Counted from the stretch's first letter, positions 14,811 through 24,178 are shown. The stretch is 37,822 nucleotides of DNA from JAHEEL01 sp034660035 (GCA_034660035.1 JAYEIJ010000089.1:1-37822); one strand, 5' to 3'. Notes: a model not told the origin generated them from the sequence alone. Numbers and translations: made by a program.

Positions 14811-16594
14811 TTCTTCTCGTACAGCTTCTCGATATCGTCGCCGTAGCGCTCCATGACGGCTCGACGCTTGACCTTCAGGCTCGGGGTGAGCATGCCGTTC
14901 TCCGGGGCGAATTCCTCCTCCTCAAGAACGAAGCCCTTCACTCTCTCGTAGCCCTTGATCGAGCCGGAGAGGCGGTCGATCTCGCGCTGGTAGAGATCGC
15001 TGACCTTCTCGCTCTCGAGGAGTTCATCCTCGGAGAGGTCTGCCAGCCCGTGCTTCTCGGCCCACTTCGACAACGCCTCCATGTCTGGAACGATCACCGC
15101 CACGTTGTACGGGCGCTGCTCGCCGTACACCATGATGTTGGTGACGTAGCCGGACAGTTGGAGCTGTTCCTCGATCGGTGAAGGAACGACGTACTTTCCG
15201 TTCTCGAGCTTGTACTGCTCCTTGATGCGACCGCGTATGAAGATGAATCCATCTTCATCCTTGTAGCCGAGATCGCCGGATCTGAAACCGTGATCGGGCG
15301 TCAGGACCTTCTCGTTCTCTTCCGGCAGGTTGTAGTAGCCGATCATCACGTTCGGTCCATGGATGACGATCTCTCCGATCACGGAGTCGCCCGTTACGTC
15401 GGTGTCGATCTCGATCCGTACGCCGGGCACCTCTCTCCCCACGGAGCCGATGCGCCGGGCCCCGGGAGTGTTCACGCTCGAGACGGGTGAGGTTTCGGTG
15501 AGGCCATACCCTTCGTACACGGTCATCCCGAGGGCGGAGATGAACTCGGCCACCTCGACGTTGATCGCCGCGCCGCCCGTCATCGAGTACTTCAGTCGTC
15601 CACCGAATCCTTCGCGAACCTTCGAGAACACCAGCTTGTCGTAGAGTCCGTGCTGGATCTCGACCCACCGGGTGGTTCTGCCATTCGCAGCGAGTTCAGC
15701 CCGCTTCTTCTCGTTCGCCATCGCCCGATCGAAGAGCGCCTTCTTGGCGCCACCCTCGGCGACCATCCTCTTCTTGAGTCCGTCGTACACGCGGTTGTAG
15801 ACCGCCGGGACCGACACCAGGATCGTCGGCTTGATTGCGGGAAGGTCCTCCATGAGGGTTCGTGCGCTCGTGAGCCCGGCGGAGGCACCGGCGCCGATAA
15901 TGAAGTGCAGTTCGACGGTCTGTCCGAACGAGTGCGCCCATGGGAGAAATGAGGCCGTGCGATCGTCTGAGCCGACGGGGAAGAGATCAGGGAACACGTT
16001 GACATTGCTGGTGATGTTCCCGTGCGACAGCATCACGCCCTTCGGATTGCCCGTCGTGCCTGATGTGTAGATGAGACCGGCGAGATCCCCGGATGCTGGA
16101 TGAACCGTATCGACGGGCGCCTCGGCGCCCCGGGCGAGGAGTTCGGCCCATGTGATGGCGTCGCCCCCTGCCTCGCCGTTGATCACGATGACGTGTTCGA
16201 GCGCTGGAAGCTGGTCGTGATGGTCTTCGAGTTGTGCCCGGATCCCGTCGTCGGCGACGACGGCGATCTTCGCTCCGGAATCACCGATGATGAACTCCCA
16301 CTCCTTGGAGAGTTGCGCTTCGTACATGGGTACCCAGGCGGCGCCGAGACCGTAGGTCGCATAGGCACCCACCGCCCACTCGATCCGGTTGTCGGAGATC
16401 ACGGCGACGCGATCGCCCTTCTCAACACCAAGACCCGCAAGTCCGGCTCGGGCGAAATCGACCTGCTCGCCGAAGTCGTGGTACGACATCCAGGACCATC
16501 CGTCGGCATGGCCCGTCCCGAAGAGGGGATTCTCCGCGAAGCGGGTGACGCTTGCTTCGTACAACTCGACCAGGTTACGGAATTCGGTTCCCAC
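14807..16594 (-). CDS. Long-chain acyl-CoA synthetase (AMP-forming)
   Basis: This 595-residue ANL-family enzyme activates fatty acids to acyl-CoA through an acyl-AMP. The P-loop is YTSGTTGNPKGVMLSHGN (about 166-183). The adenylate motif GYGLTETSPVSS and the hinge region SGDLGYKDEDGFIFIRGRIKE are present. The C-terminal lysine loop segment is LENGKYVVPSPIEEQL, as in FadD15/FACL15-type long-chain ligases. The start is the ATG at 16594. The stop TAG lies inside a GTAG repeat unit. It diverges from the HTH/TM gene across 90 bp. The exact chain-length preference cannot be told. Confidence 0.94.
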   Translation of the reverse strand: MGTEFRNLVELYEASVTRFAENPLFGTGHADGWSWMSYHDFGEQVDFARAGLAGLGVEKGDRVAVISDNRIEWAVGAYATYGLGAAWVPMYEAQLSKEWEFIIGDSGAKIAVVADDGIRAQLEDHHDQLPALEHVIVINGEAGGDAITWAELLARGAEAPVDTVHPASGDLAGLIYTSGTTGNPKGVMLSHGNITSNVNVFPDLFPVGSDDRTASFLPWAHSFGQTVELHFIIGAGASAGLTSARTLMEDLPAIKPTILVSVPAVYNRVYDGLKKRMVAEGGAKKALFDRAMANEKKRAELAANGRTTRWVEIQHGLYDKLVFSKVREGFGGRLKYSMTGGAAINVEVAEFISALGMTVYEGYGLTETSPVSSVNTPGARRIGSVGREVPGVRIEIDTDVTGDSVIGEIVIHGPNVMIGYYNLPEENEKVLTPDHGFRSGDLGYKDEDGFIFIRGRIKEQYKLENGKYVVPSPIEEQLQLSGYVTNIMVYGEQRPYNVAVIVPDMEALSKWAEKHGLADLSEDELLESEKVSDLYQREIDRLSGSIKGYERVKGFVLEEEEFAPENGMLTPSLKVKRRAVMERYGDDIEKLYEKK

Positions 16595-16684
16595 GCTGCC
16601 TCCAGGATCGCTCGGTATCCAACGATAGCGAGTCGAGCGCGCGCAAGAACGGGCGGAACCCTGATCTGTGGATATCCTGGCCCG

Positions 16685-17188
16685 ATGAATGACCGCAGAA
16701 CCTTCGGGCAGGCCCTACGGGAAGCCCGACTCGCCAAGGGATTGTCGATGGGCCAGCTCGCCGCCGCGGTCGAGAGGTCGACCGCCTCGGTTCGTCGCTG
16801 GGAACGTGACCAGGGCGTTCCGTCCGAGACGGTCGTCCAAGGACTCATTGAGGTTCTCGATCTCGACGAAGCTCAGATGGCGGCATTGGCCGCGGCGCCC
16901 TTACCCGTCGTTCCGGTCCCCCCGCATGCAGGGGGATCGTCGGATCCAACACGAGCTACCTCGGCTCCAGCATCAGGCACAATCCCACAGGCGATTCCAT
17001 CGCCGAGCGGATCCGGCGGGTGGCTGGCGTCGCTGCGGGACTCGGAGAAGCCGTGGCTCGGCTATCTACGGGCCGTGCTCACCATCATCGGTCTTGCCTT
17101 GCTGGCATGGGCGTTGATCTGGGCTCTCGAAGGCTTCCTCGAATCGTTCGGCGACGCTTGGGAGTCGCTGTGGATCGATGCGTCCTGA
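16685..17188 (+). CDS. XRE-family HTH protein with C-terminal membrane helix (RodZ-like layout)
   Basis: This is a 167-residue protein. An N-terminal XRE/Cro helix-turn-helix (about 6-62) has GQALREARLAKGLSMGQLA and STASVRRWERDQ. A Pro/Ser-rich linker follows. One TM helix lies near 131-150 (AVLTIIGLALLAWALIWAL), with a short tail outside. An HTH tethered to the membrane recalls RodZ, but no RodZ C-terminal domain is present, so the role is open. ATG 16685 is the start matching the domain; the open frame extends far upstream into the antisense of the ligase gene and is not coding there. It converges on the TauE-like gene with a 5-bp gap. Confidence 0.8.
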   Translation: MNDRRTFGQALREARLAKGLSMGQLAAAVERSTASVRRWERDQGVPSETVVQGLIEVLDLDEAQMAALAAAPLPVVPVPPHAGGSSDPTRATSAPASGTIPQAIPSPSGSGGWLASLRDSEKPWLGYLRAVLTIIGLALLAWALIWALEGFLESFGDAWESLWIDAS

Positions 17189-17193
17189 GGCGG

Positions 17194-17910
17194 TTACACG
17201 ATCGCCCTGATGATCAGCCCGATCGCCCCGACGAGTGATAGGACGAGGATGGCGCCGCGTACGAGCGGCTGCGACACCCGGCTCTTGAAACGGACGCTCA
17301 CCAGGTAGCCGACCGCCAGCGCTGGGAAGAGGATGAGCGCTACCCGAACATCGGTCCACGAGATGTTGCCGGACAGGACCCGCGCCGAGATCGTGATCAC
17401 CAGGCCGATCGAGAAGATCGCAGCGAGATTGGATCGAACCGTCGGGCCATCGTCTCTCGCGTAGAGGAGCGCCAAGGGCGGCCCACCTATCGATGCCACG
17501 AACCCGGAAACCCCCGAGAGCACGCCTGCACCGAACTCGGAGACCGGCGATCGCCTGACGTGGAACCCGGAGGCGATGATGGCGACCGCTCCGAGCACGA
17601 CTGCGGCGATGGCGATGTCGAGCGTTTGCTGGGTCGCCACGGCAAGCAATCCAACACCGAGAAATGCCCCCGGGATGCGGCCCCCGACGATCCATCCGAG
17701 ACCGGAGAGTTCAATGTGACGACGCTCGCGCCACGCCATCAAGATCGTCAAGGGCAGCGTGATCAGCAACTGAGGAACAGGGGCCAGAGATGGGTGGATG
17801 AGCGCCAGGATCGGCACCGACACCATCGCGAACCCCATGCCGACAACGCCCTGGATCGCCGCTGCGATGAACGTCACGATCAGAGCGACGATCAGTGCAG
17901 CGGTTGACAT
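17194..17910 (-). CDS. TauE/SafE-family sulfite/sulfonate-type permease
   Basis: This 238-residue polytopic protein of the TauE/SafE (DUF81) family has about 7-8 hydrophobic helices. The paired family motifs are visible: AAIQGVVGMGFAMVSVP near the N-terminus and GVLSGVSGFVASIGGPPLALLY near the middle. Members export or import sulfite, sulfoacetate or related organosulfur anions. No linked sulfur genes are next to it, so the substrate is unknown. The start is the ATG at 17910, 59 bp from the divergent YibE/F-like gene. Confidence 0.88.
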   Translation of the reverse strand: MSTAALIVALIVTFIAAAIQGVVGMGFAMVSVPILALIHPSLAPVPQLLITLPLTILMAWRERRHIELSGLGWIVGGRIPGAFLGVGLLAVATQQTLDIAIAAVVLGAVAIIASGFHVRRSPVSEFGAGVLSGVSGFVASIGGPPLALLYARDDGPTVRSNLAAIFSIGLVITISARVLSGNISWTDVRVALILFPALAVGYLVSVRFKSRVSQPLVRGAILVLSLVGAIGLIIRAIV

Positions 17911-17969
17911 GCCCGTGAACGATAGGGGTGCATGGATTCGCGTCAGGATTGCGCTGCCATAATCACCAG

Positions 17970-19406
17970 ATGGCCGGTGATGGACCCCTCGATCCGGATC
18001 AGATCGACGAGTGGTTGGCGCACGCGGCTCCGGAGGAGCCTGAGGCTCCGGAACCCCGTCGAGTCGATCCGTTCGTCGTCTTCGGCGTTGTACTCGGAAT
18101 CGTCATCCTTCTCGGTATGATCCTCCTGCGTCCCACCGGAGCATCCCAAGCACAGTCCGATGACCTGGCCGCGCTGGGCATTCCAACCGATTTCCACCGG
18201 GCAACGGTCCTCAACGTGAGCGAGCGCTCGTGTGCAGGCCTCGAGAGTCTGATCTGCACCGTGATTCGGTTCGAGGTCACAGAGGGTCCCGATGAGGGTT
18301 TCGTGTTCGTTCAGGAGTTCCCCCCGTCCGTGACGATGCCGGAACTCGCTCCCGGCGACAGGGTGGTGCTTTCCAGGGTCACCCCGTCCGGCACGGTCAA
18401 CGCGGTGGCTACCGGGCCATGTTCATTCGATACTGAGACCCAGTGTGACTCCATCGAGTTGACGATCGATGATGGGGAGGGCGGACGAGACGCCACGTTC
18501 GAGGTGTTCCCGGATGACGAGGCCGGGGTCTTCGCAGTCGGGGACGAGGTGATCGTCGACTTCATGTACGACAGCGACCAGCTTGAGATCCTCTCGGTCC
18601 GACCGGCCGATCCCCAGTCGCTGTATCAGTTCGCGGATATCGATCGCCGGATGGTCTTGATCGTGGTGGCGGTGGCCTTCGGTCTGGTCGTTGTTGCCCT
18701 CGGCGGCTGGCGCGGCGCTACGGCTCTCATTGGACTGGCCATCAGCGTCGCGATCCTTCTCATGTTCGTGCTGCCGGCGATCCTCGACGGACGGAGCCCT
18801 GTGCTCGTGGCGGTGTTCGGCTCCGCTGCGATCGCCTATGTTGCCATGTACCTTGCCCACGGCATCAACCGAATGACCACGATCGCTCTTATCGGGATGA
18901 CGGCGGCCCTCGTCCTCACAGCCTTGCTCTCTTCCATCGTGGTTGCTGCGGCGCGATTCACCGGATTCGCCGTTGAGGAGACGTCACTCTTGACGTTCTT
19001 CGAAGGCATCGATGTAAGCGGACTGCTGCTCGCCGGAATCGTGCTCGGGGCTGCAGGTGCGTTGGACGATGTCACCATCACCCAGGCGTCGACCGTGTGG
19101 GAACTTCAGGAGGCGAACCCGTCTCTCGACCGAAAGGGGCGTTTCAGAGGAGCGCTCCGAGTGGGGCGTGACCACATCGCGTCGATGGTCAACACGTTGC
19201 TCCTCGCCTACGCGGGAGCGTCGCTGCCACTACTCGTGTTGTTCATAGTCGCCCACCAGTCGCTCGGAACGATCGCCAACAGTGAAGTCGTCGCCGTCGA
19301 GATCGTTCGTACTCTGGTCGGCAGTATCGGCCTCGTCGCAGCGGTGCCGCTCACGACCTGGCTGGCAGCACGCTTCTACCACGCGGATGGCGAGCCTGCT
19401 TCCTGA
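17970..19406 (+). CDS. YibE/F-like multipass membrane protein
   Basis: This 478-residue protein has one N-terminal TM helix (about 36-54). A soluble extracytoplasmic beta-rich segment (about 70-225) follows, then seven or so TM helices in the YibE/F domain. The DLxxxG-type family core is visible as GIVLGAAGALDDVTITQASTVWE, with GRDHIASMVNTLLLAYAGA after it. The family is a putative transporter or permease of unknown substrate. The open frame extends to 17928, but ATG 17970 (MAGDGPLD) is the better start. It runs alone; the next gene converges on it. Confidence 0.88.
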   Translation: MAGDGPLDPDQIDEWLAHAAPEEPEAPEPRRVDPFVVFGVVLGIVILLGMILLRPTGASQAQSDDLAALGIPTDFHRATVLNVSERSCAGLESLICTVIRFEVTEGPDEGFVFVQEFPPSVTMPELAPGDRVVLSRVTPSGTVNAVATGPCSFDTETQCDSIELTIDDGEGGRDATFEVFPDDEAGVFAVGDEVIVDFMYDSDQLEILSVRPADPQSLYQFADIDRRMVLIVVAVAFGLVVVALGGWRGATALIGLAISVAILLMFVLPAILDGRSPVLVAVFGSAAIAYVAMYLAHGINRMTTIALIGMTAALVLTALLSSIVVAAARFTGFAVEETSLLTFFEGIDVSGLLLAGIVLGAAGALDDVTITQASTVWELQEANPSLDRKGRFRGALRVGRDHIASMVNTLLLAYAGASLPLLVLFIVAHQSLGTIANSEVVAVEIVRTLVGSIGLVAAVPLTTWLAARFYHADGEPAS

Positions 19407-19434
19407 TGGGGGGCCAAGGTCAAGATGGCTGGAA

Positions 19435-20328
19435 TCAGCCTCGATCGCACACGTTGGGAGCGTAGATGCCGACGACAAGAGAGTCCGGCTCGATGCCATT
19501 GACCGGACCCCACAGCAGGAGCGTGCCCGATTCGGCGCCACGGAGCTCGAAGATCTCGCCAACCGTCGGATCCACCGCGAACGTGACGTCCTCGGTCGCG
19601 TAGATGCTCTGCAACCGTTCCACGGTGTCTCCAGCCTTCAGTCCGCTCAGCGTCGTCAATTGGGCGGCGTCGGATGTATGACCACCGAAGCCGAGATCCT
19701 GGCGGTAGCCGTTGAAGATCTCGGTCGTACCGTCCGTCGTGACGATCGCCGCGAACGGCCCGAACCGGACAACTCGCTCCAACTCACCGGTGCAGACACC
19801 CCATTGACCGGTTGAGACCTGCCAGTTGGTGTCGTCATCCGGCTCGCCGAAGCTCGAGACCAGTCGGCCGATCGTGAGATCGGCGAACTCGCCGAACTTG
19901 AGATCGGGCACATCATTGTCCTGAACGGCTATGCGATCGCTCTTGAGTTTCATCTTGTCGACTTCGATCGGAGTTCCAACGGGTGGATATGGCTCCGAAG
20001 GGGGTGTTGTGATGGCGACCGTTGACGCGGTAGTTGACGTATCGCCCGGTGTCGTGGTCTCTGTGCCGTCGGCCGGTGCAGTTGTGGTTGTTGCTCCGGC
20101 TTCGACTGCGTCGTCGCTCTTGAGCAGTTGGAACACGGCGACCGAAAGCGCGACCAGCAGGAGACCGACGACGAGACCGGTCAACAGGGGAGATCCGGGC
20201 GGTGTTGCGACCGGAGTACGGGGATCTTCGAGGGGCGGAATCGGGTCGTTTCCCGAGATGTCCGTCAGGTCGGAATACGGATCGGTCCATCCCGGCGGGT
20301 TGCCGTATGGGTCTTTCGGGTCGCTCAC
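19435..20328 (-). CDS. Membrane-anchored protein with a shared extracellular domain (paralogue of 22421-23437)
   Basis: This 297-residue protein has a Pro-rich cytoplasmic N-terminus, one TM helix (about 48-68), a Thr-rich linker and a C-terminal domain of about 150 residues. That domain matches the one encoded at 22421-23437. Both have IGRLVSSFGEP or IGRLVASLGDP, a single Cys after it, a LSGLKAGDTV or PSGLRIGDSV segment followed by an IY motif, and an ending LLLWGPV...GIYAPNVC or GIYAPDVC. The domain is not one I can name. GTG 20328 is the chosen start (GGAGG 11 nt upstream); GTG 20358 is an alternative. It is the last of three co-directional genes. Confidence 0.7.
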   Translation of the reverse strand: MSDPKDPYGNPPGWTDPYSDLTDISGNDPIPPLEDPRTPVATPPGSPLLTGLVVGLLLVALSVAVFQLLKSDDAVEAGATTTTAPADGTETTTPGDTSTTASTVAITTPPSEPYPPVGTPIEVDKMKLKSDRIAVQDNDVPDLKFGEFADLTIGRLVSSFGEPDDDTNWQVSTGQWGVCTGELERVVRFGPFAAIVTTDGTTEIFNGYRQDLGFGGHTSDAAQLTTLSGLKAGDTVERLQSIYATEDVTFAVDPTVGEIFELRGAESGTLLLWGPVNGIEPDSLVVGIYAPNVCDRG

Positions 20329-20388
20329 GCTGTGTCGGTCCTCCAGGCGGTTGCCCACATCTTACGGGCAATCGAGCGGTGCGTCGTA

Positions 20389-22371
20389 TCAGGACTGATC
20401 GTAGAGGGCCATGGGCGATGCTGAGTTGATCGGAGTTGGATCCTCGAGCAGTGATGGATAGAACTCGGCGAGCACTTCGTCGAACGGCTGTGTCGCCCGA
20501 AGAATCGATTGCCCGGAGTTGGTTGTCCCGAGCTTCACGGGTATGACGAGGCGTTGGATCGTGGTGACGTCGATGTCGCGGAGACTCCACCCGAGGCTGA
20601 GCGCATCGGATACGCCAAGGCCCTCGTCCACGACGAACGCCTTCGAAAGCTCCTCGATCTTGGACGAGAGATCGGTTGGAGATTCGAACGTCCTCAGTTT
20701 CTTTGCCAGTTCGAGGAGCACTTCCTGTTGGTGCTGATTCCGCATGAGATCGCTGGTCCCGGGCACGGATCGCCATTGGCCGTCGATCATCTGCTGGGTG
20801 TGTCGGGAACGGACCCAGGCGAGTGCCATTACTCCGTCGGCGTTGACGCATCCACCGGGAAAGTCGAGGTGGGACTTCTCATCTCGCATCGGGTAGTCGG
20901 CGCAGATCTCGACGCCGCCGACTCCGTCGATGACCTCCGCGAAACCATCGAAGTCGAAGAGCGCGAAGTTGTTGACTTTGATCCCGGTGAAGTCCTCGAC
21001 CGTCAAAGCGAGCATCGTGGTTGGGCTGACCTCACCGCACTCTCGGAGCGTTGCATTGATACGGCTGTAGCTGTCTGTACAACGGTTCGGCACGTAGAGG
21101 TCGCGGGGAAGCGACACCATGAACGGATCGAGTTCACTGTCGGCCGGGAGGACGGTGAGAAGGATGACGTCTGCGAGGTCGGCGGCCTCATCGCTGCCGA
21201 TCAGGAGGAGAGACCGGTAGGCGCCTTCGATCGTCGGCGCCGCGACGACGACCTCTTCGAGGGGCGGTACTTCGGGATCGTCATCGACGATGTCGGCCGG
21301 AGGCGGGGCACTGGTCGGTGGGAGCAGAACTTCAGCCTCGGACGTGTCGAGTGCCTGGCGGTCGACACCCGACCACGATTCGTTGAGTTGGTAGCCGATG
21401 AAGCCCGAGTACACCAGAGCGATCGCGACGAACGCCCCGGCGGCTCGCTTGAGCATGCGGACGACGGGGAGACGCCAGAACGAAGGCGGTTTCGTTCGGT
21501 TCTCAACGTATCCGATCGCCGGCGCACCCGCAGCGTCGAGTCGGTCGCGCGTGTCTACGACGGTTGAGTCCGTGGCGGCATCGGTCACGACGAGGATCGT
21601 TCCGTCGGCGTGCGCGGCCAGCGAGGCGGTCGCTTCGTCCCGCGCGATGGGCGGCGCGTCGATGAAGACCGCATCGGCACGCTCTGCGATCTGATCGATC
21701 GGTGCTGCAAGGTCAGGTCCGGCGAGTCCATCTTCGGATGTGGTGCCCTGTGAACCCGACGGCACGATCGGCAGAACGGAGTCCGGCCCAATCTCCCACA
21801 TCCTCGCCGACTCGGCGAGGGTCGATGAGCCGTCGGCAAGATCGGTCAACCCGGGTTCAGGCCCGGTGGATAGAAAGCGCGAGACTCCGTTTCCGGCGAC
21901 GTCGCCGTCGATCAGGGCCACCCGGCGTCCGCGCTGTGTCGCCGAAACAGCGAGATTGAGCGCTACGGTCGATGCTCCTTGTCCCGGCCCGGGGGAGGAG
22001 ACGAGCAGCACTTGTCCGCTTGTGTAGCCTTCGATCTCGCCGAGAAGATCCCCGTAGGCGACGCTCGTGTGCGAGCGGGCATCGGCGAGCGTCGGTGCCG
22101 GACCGGAAGCATCGTTGGGGATCGAACCGAGAAGCGGCACGCCGAGAAGTCGAGCGAAGTTCGGGGGTCCGGAGACCGACCACCAGATCAGCCACACGAT
22201 CCCGGTGACGGCTGCGGCAACGACCGCAGACACGAGAACCCCTCGGTTGGTATCCCATGCGACGAGTCCAAGGATGAAGACGACGACACCGGCAACAACC
22301 GACAAGACATTCGCCGGAGCGAACAGGCGACGCCACCAGGGTATGTCTGCGGAACTCAACGGTCTCCCCAT
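20389..22371 (-). CDS. Fused BY-kinase-like pseudo-ATPase and LytR-CpsA-Psr (LCP) protein
   Basis: This 660-residue fusion starts with two TM helices (about 21-38 and 46-66). A cytoplasmic CpsD/BY-kinase-like P-loop domain (about 105-290) follows, then a TM helix (about 310-328), a Pro-rich linker and an extracellular LCP domain (about 385-600). The Walker A region reads PGPGQGAST, with Ala133 where the family has Lys; A' is VALIDGD (151-157) and Walker B is AVFIDAPP. LCP hallmarks are MVSLPRDLYVPN (Arg423, Asp424), RINATL, the GVGGVEI segment and ALAWVRSRH. LCP enzymes attach glycopolymers to peptidoglycan; the kinase-like part looks inactive. It is the middle gene of a three-gene cluster. 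Confidence 0.87.
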   Translation of the reverse strand: MGRPLSSADIPWWRRLFAPANVLSVVAGVVVFILGLVAWDTNRGVLVSAVVAAAVTGIVWLIWWSVSGPPNFARLLGVPLLGSIPNDASGPAPTLADARSHTSVAYGDLLGEIEGYTSGQVLLVSSPGPGQGASTVALNLAVSATQRGRRVALIDGDVAGNGVSRFLSTGPEPGLTDLADGSSTLAESARMWEIGPDSVLPIVPSGSQGTTSEDGLAGPDLAAPIDQIAERADAVFIDAPPIARDEATASLAAHADGTILVVTDAATDSTVVDTRDRLDAAGAPAIGYVENRTKPPSFWRLPVVRMLKRAAGAFVAIALVYSGFIGYQLNESWSGVDRQALDTSEAEVLLPPTSAPPPADIVDDDPEVPPLEEVVVAAPTIEGAYRSLLLIGSDEAADLADVILLTVLPADSELDPFMVSLPRDLYVPNRCTDSYSRINATLRECGEVSPTTMLALTVEDFTGIKVNNFALFDFDGFAEVIDGVGGVEICADYPMRDEKSHLDFPGGCVNADGVMALAWVRSRHTQQMIDGQWRSVPGTSDLMRNQHQQEVLLELAKKLRTFESPTDLSSKIEELSKAFVVDEGLGVSDALSLGWSLRDIDVTTIQRLVIPVKLGTTNSGQSILRATQPFDEVLAEFYPSLLEDPTPINSASPMALYDQS

Positions 22372-22420
22372 GATCGAATGCGGGCGATGCGGATATTACT
22401 TCGTGAGGTTTGTATCTGCC

Positions 22421-23437
22421 CTACGGTGAGCACACGTCGGGGGCGTAGATGCCCTCGACACGGCCCGAATCCTCGATCGATGACACGGGGCCCCACAGGA
22501 GCAGTCCGTCTGTATTCGACAGCCGGAAGAGGTCTGTGCCCTCCGACGATACGTAGTCGATCTGGTAGGAGGTGTAGATCTCGTTGAGCTTCGAGACGGA
22601 ATCACCGATTCGGAGTCCTGAAGGTGTGGCGAGATCGAGATGCATCGTCGGTACTGCCTCGTCTTCGTAGCGATAGCCGGCGAAGATCCCGTCTGCGAAC
22701 GTTCCGGAGACGGTGACGGTGAGGCCGGCCCATCGAGCGAAGCGTCCGTCGTCGTCATCGCAGAGGCCCAGTTCCTGTCCGGCGGCACCGGTCTCCTCAG
22801 GATCTCCGAGACTGGCGACGAGGCGACCGATGGCATCCGGGGCGATATCTCCGAAGGCGATGGGGCCGATGCCGCTCGCCTGAAGCGTCAACGATGCGGC
22901 GGGAATCGACTCTCCCACGGCCTCGAAGGAATCCGGTTCGGGAATCGTCGTTGTGGTCGTGCTGCTGGTTGTGGTGGGAGCGACCGTGGTGGAGGGCACC
23001 GGGGGAACGGTGGTCGGGACGGCGGTTGTGGGAGTCGAAGGGATCGTTGTTGCCGTGGCGGCTGTGGCGTCATTCGTTTCGTCGAGAACGCCGAACAGGA
23101 AGAGAGCGACGACGATGACTGCGACCGCAGCGATCAGCGCAGGGATCATCCACTTGAGCCATCCGCTCGAGTCGTGATGAGGATCCTCGTCGTCAGTTGA
23201 GGGAGCGGCGCTGTCGGACCCGGGTAGGGGCGGTGGTGAAGCCGGTACCGGGGCTGCCTCGACGTCCGCCCGGCCATCGACGGCCGCCACAACGGCAACA
23301 GCCGGGACGGTGTCACTGGATTGACCACCCACCCGGACGTCGATCCACGGGCGGCCGCACTGTGGGCACCTCGTTTGGTCCGCCGGTCGAGCGGTTCCGC
23401 AGTACACACAGAGTGGGAGGTGGGTTGACGTGGACAT
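22421..23437 (-). CDS. Zinc-ribbon, single-TM protein with the shared extracellular domain
   Basis: This 338-residue protein begins with a zinc ribbon (Cys10, Cys13, Cys24, Cys27). A low-complexity stretch, one TM helix (about 96-116) and a long Thr-rich linker follow. The C-terminal domain (about 185-338) is the paralogue of that at 19435-20328. The two match through IGRLVASLGDP, the Cys near LGLC, LRIGDSVSKLNEIY and the ending LLLWGPVSSIEDSG...GIYAPDVC. The start is the ATG at 23437. It is the first gene of the three-gene cluster, 49 bp ahead of the LCP fusion. The zinc ribbon would face the cytoplasm and the domain would lie outside. Confidence 0.75.
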   Translation of the reverse strand: MSTSTHLPLCVYCGTARPADQTRCPQCGRPWIDVRVGGQSSDTVPAVAVVAAVDGRADVEAAPVPASPPPLPGSDSAAPSTDDEDPHHDSSGWLKWMIPALIAAVAVIVVALFLFGVLDETNDATAATATTIPSTPTTAVPTTVPPVPSTTVAPTTTSSTTTTTIPEPDSFEAVGESIPAASLTLQASGIGPIAFGDIAPDAIGRLVASLGDPEETGAAGQELGLCDDDDGRFARWAGLTVTVSGTFADGIFAGYRYEDEAVPTMHLDLATPSGLRIGDSVSKLNEIYTSYQIDYVSSEGTDLFRLSNTDGLLLWGPVSSIEDSGRVEGIYAPDVCSP

Positions 23438-23542
23438 TCGGGATGAGGATACGAACGGCCTAGCGGAATCCAGGGATTTCGGGGCTCGGGCGTGGCCCGG
23501 TTGCGGCAGCGTGTTTGCTCGGTCTTCTTGCCGATTCGTGGA

Positions 23543-24178
23543 TCACTGCTTGCCCGCACCCGAGATGGCCGCGCCGGCGCCGAGCGCCAGATAGGTGACA
23601 CCCGCTCCGTAGCGGGACGCGGTTCTCCAACGCGGCCTCGTTGAGAGTCGGTCGCCGAGCGTGCCGGCGGCGAGGGCGTAGATGCCATCGGAGATGACTC
23701 CTGCCGCTACGAAGATGACGCCGAGCACGACCACCTGGAGCGTTGTGCTACCGAGAGAGGGGTCGATGAAATGAGGAACGAACGCGAGGAAGAACAGCGC
23801 CACCTTTGGATTGAGGACGTTCACGACCACGCCCTGGCCGAAGATCCGCCGGTAGGAAGCAGGTTCGGCCGTCCCCGTAGCGAAGGCGTCATCACGTGAA
23901 AAGAGGGTTCGGATTCCGAGGTAGATCAGGTACGCGGCACCGAGCCAGCGAAGGGACGAGAACCCGACAGACGACGCGGCGATGATTGCCGAGAGACCGA
24001 CTGCAGCGGCGATCACATGGGCGACGCTGCCGACATGGATGCCGGCCACGGATACGAGGCCCGCCGTGCGACCCTGGCTTAGCGATCGGGTGACGATGTA
24101 GAGCACAGCCGGTCCCGGCAGGATGAACAGGAGCATGGCGGCTCCGGCGAAGGCGAGGAGGGTGGTCCAATCGGGCAT
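23543..24178 (-). CDS. LysE/RhtB-family amino acid exporter
   Basis: This 211-residue membrane protein has six hydrophobic segments. The family signature is near the N-terminus (FILPGPAVLYIVTRSLSQGRTAG), followed by GIHVGSVAHVIAAAVGL. The mid-protein YLIYLGIRTL segment and the VVNVLNPKVALFFLAFVPHFI motif are characteristic. Such proteins export amino acids or derivatives (Lys, Thr, homoserine, Leu) by proton exchange. The substrate is not readable. The start is the ATG at 24178, divergent from the small membrane protein at 24250. Confidence 0.93.
   Translation of the reverse strand: MPDWTTLLAFAGAAMLLFILPGPAVLYIVTRSLSQGRTAGLVSVAGIHVGSVAHVIAAAVGLSAIIAASSVGFSSLRWLGAAYLIYLGIRTLFSRDDAFATGTAEPASYRRIFGQGVVVNVLNPKVALFFLAFVPHFIDPSLGSTTLQVVVLGVIFVAAGVISDGIYALAAGTLGDRLSTRPRWRTASRYGAGVTYLALGAGAAISGAGKQ

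Noticed and set aside
16100..16684. N-terminal extension of the HTH/TM protein
   Set aside because: The frame is open but lies antisense to the acyl-CoA synthetase 5' end; the HTH domain begins right at ATG 16685.
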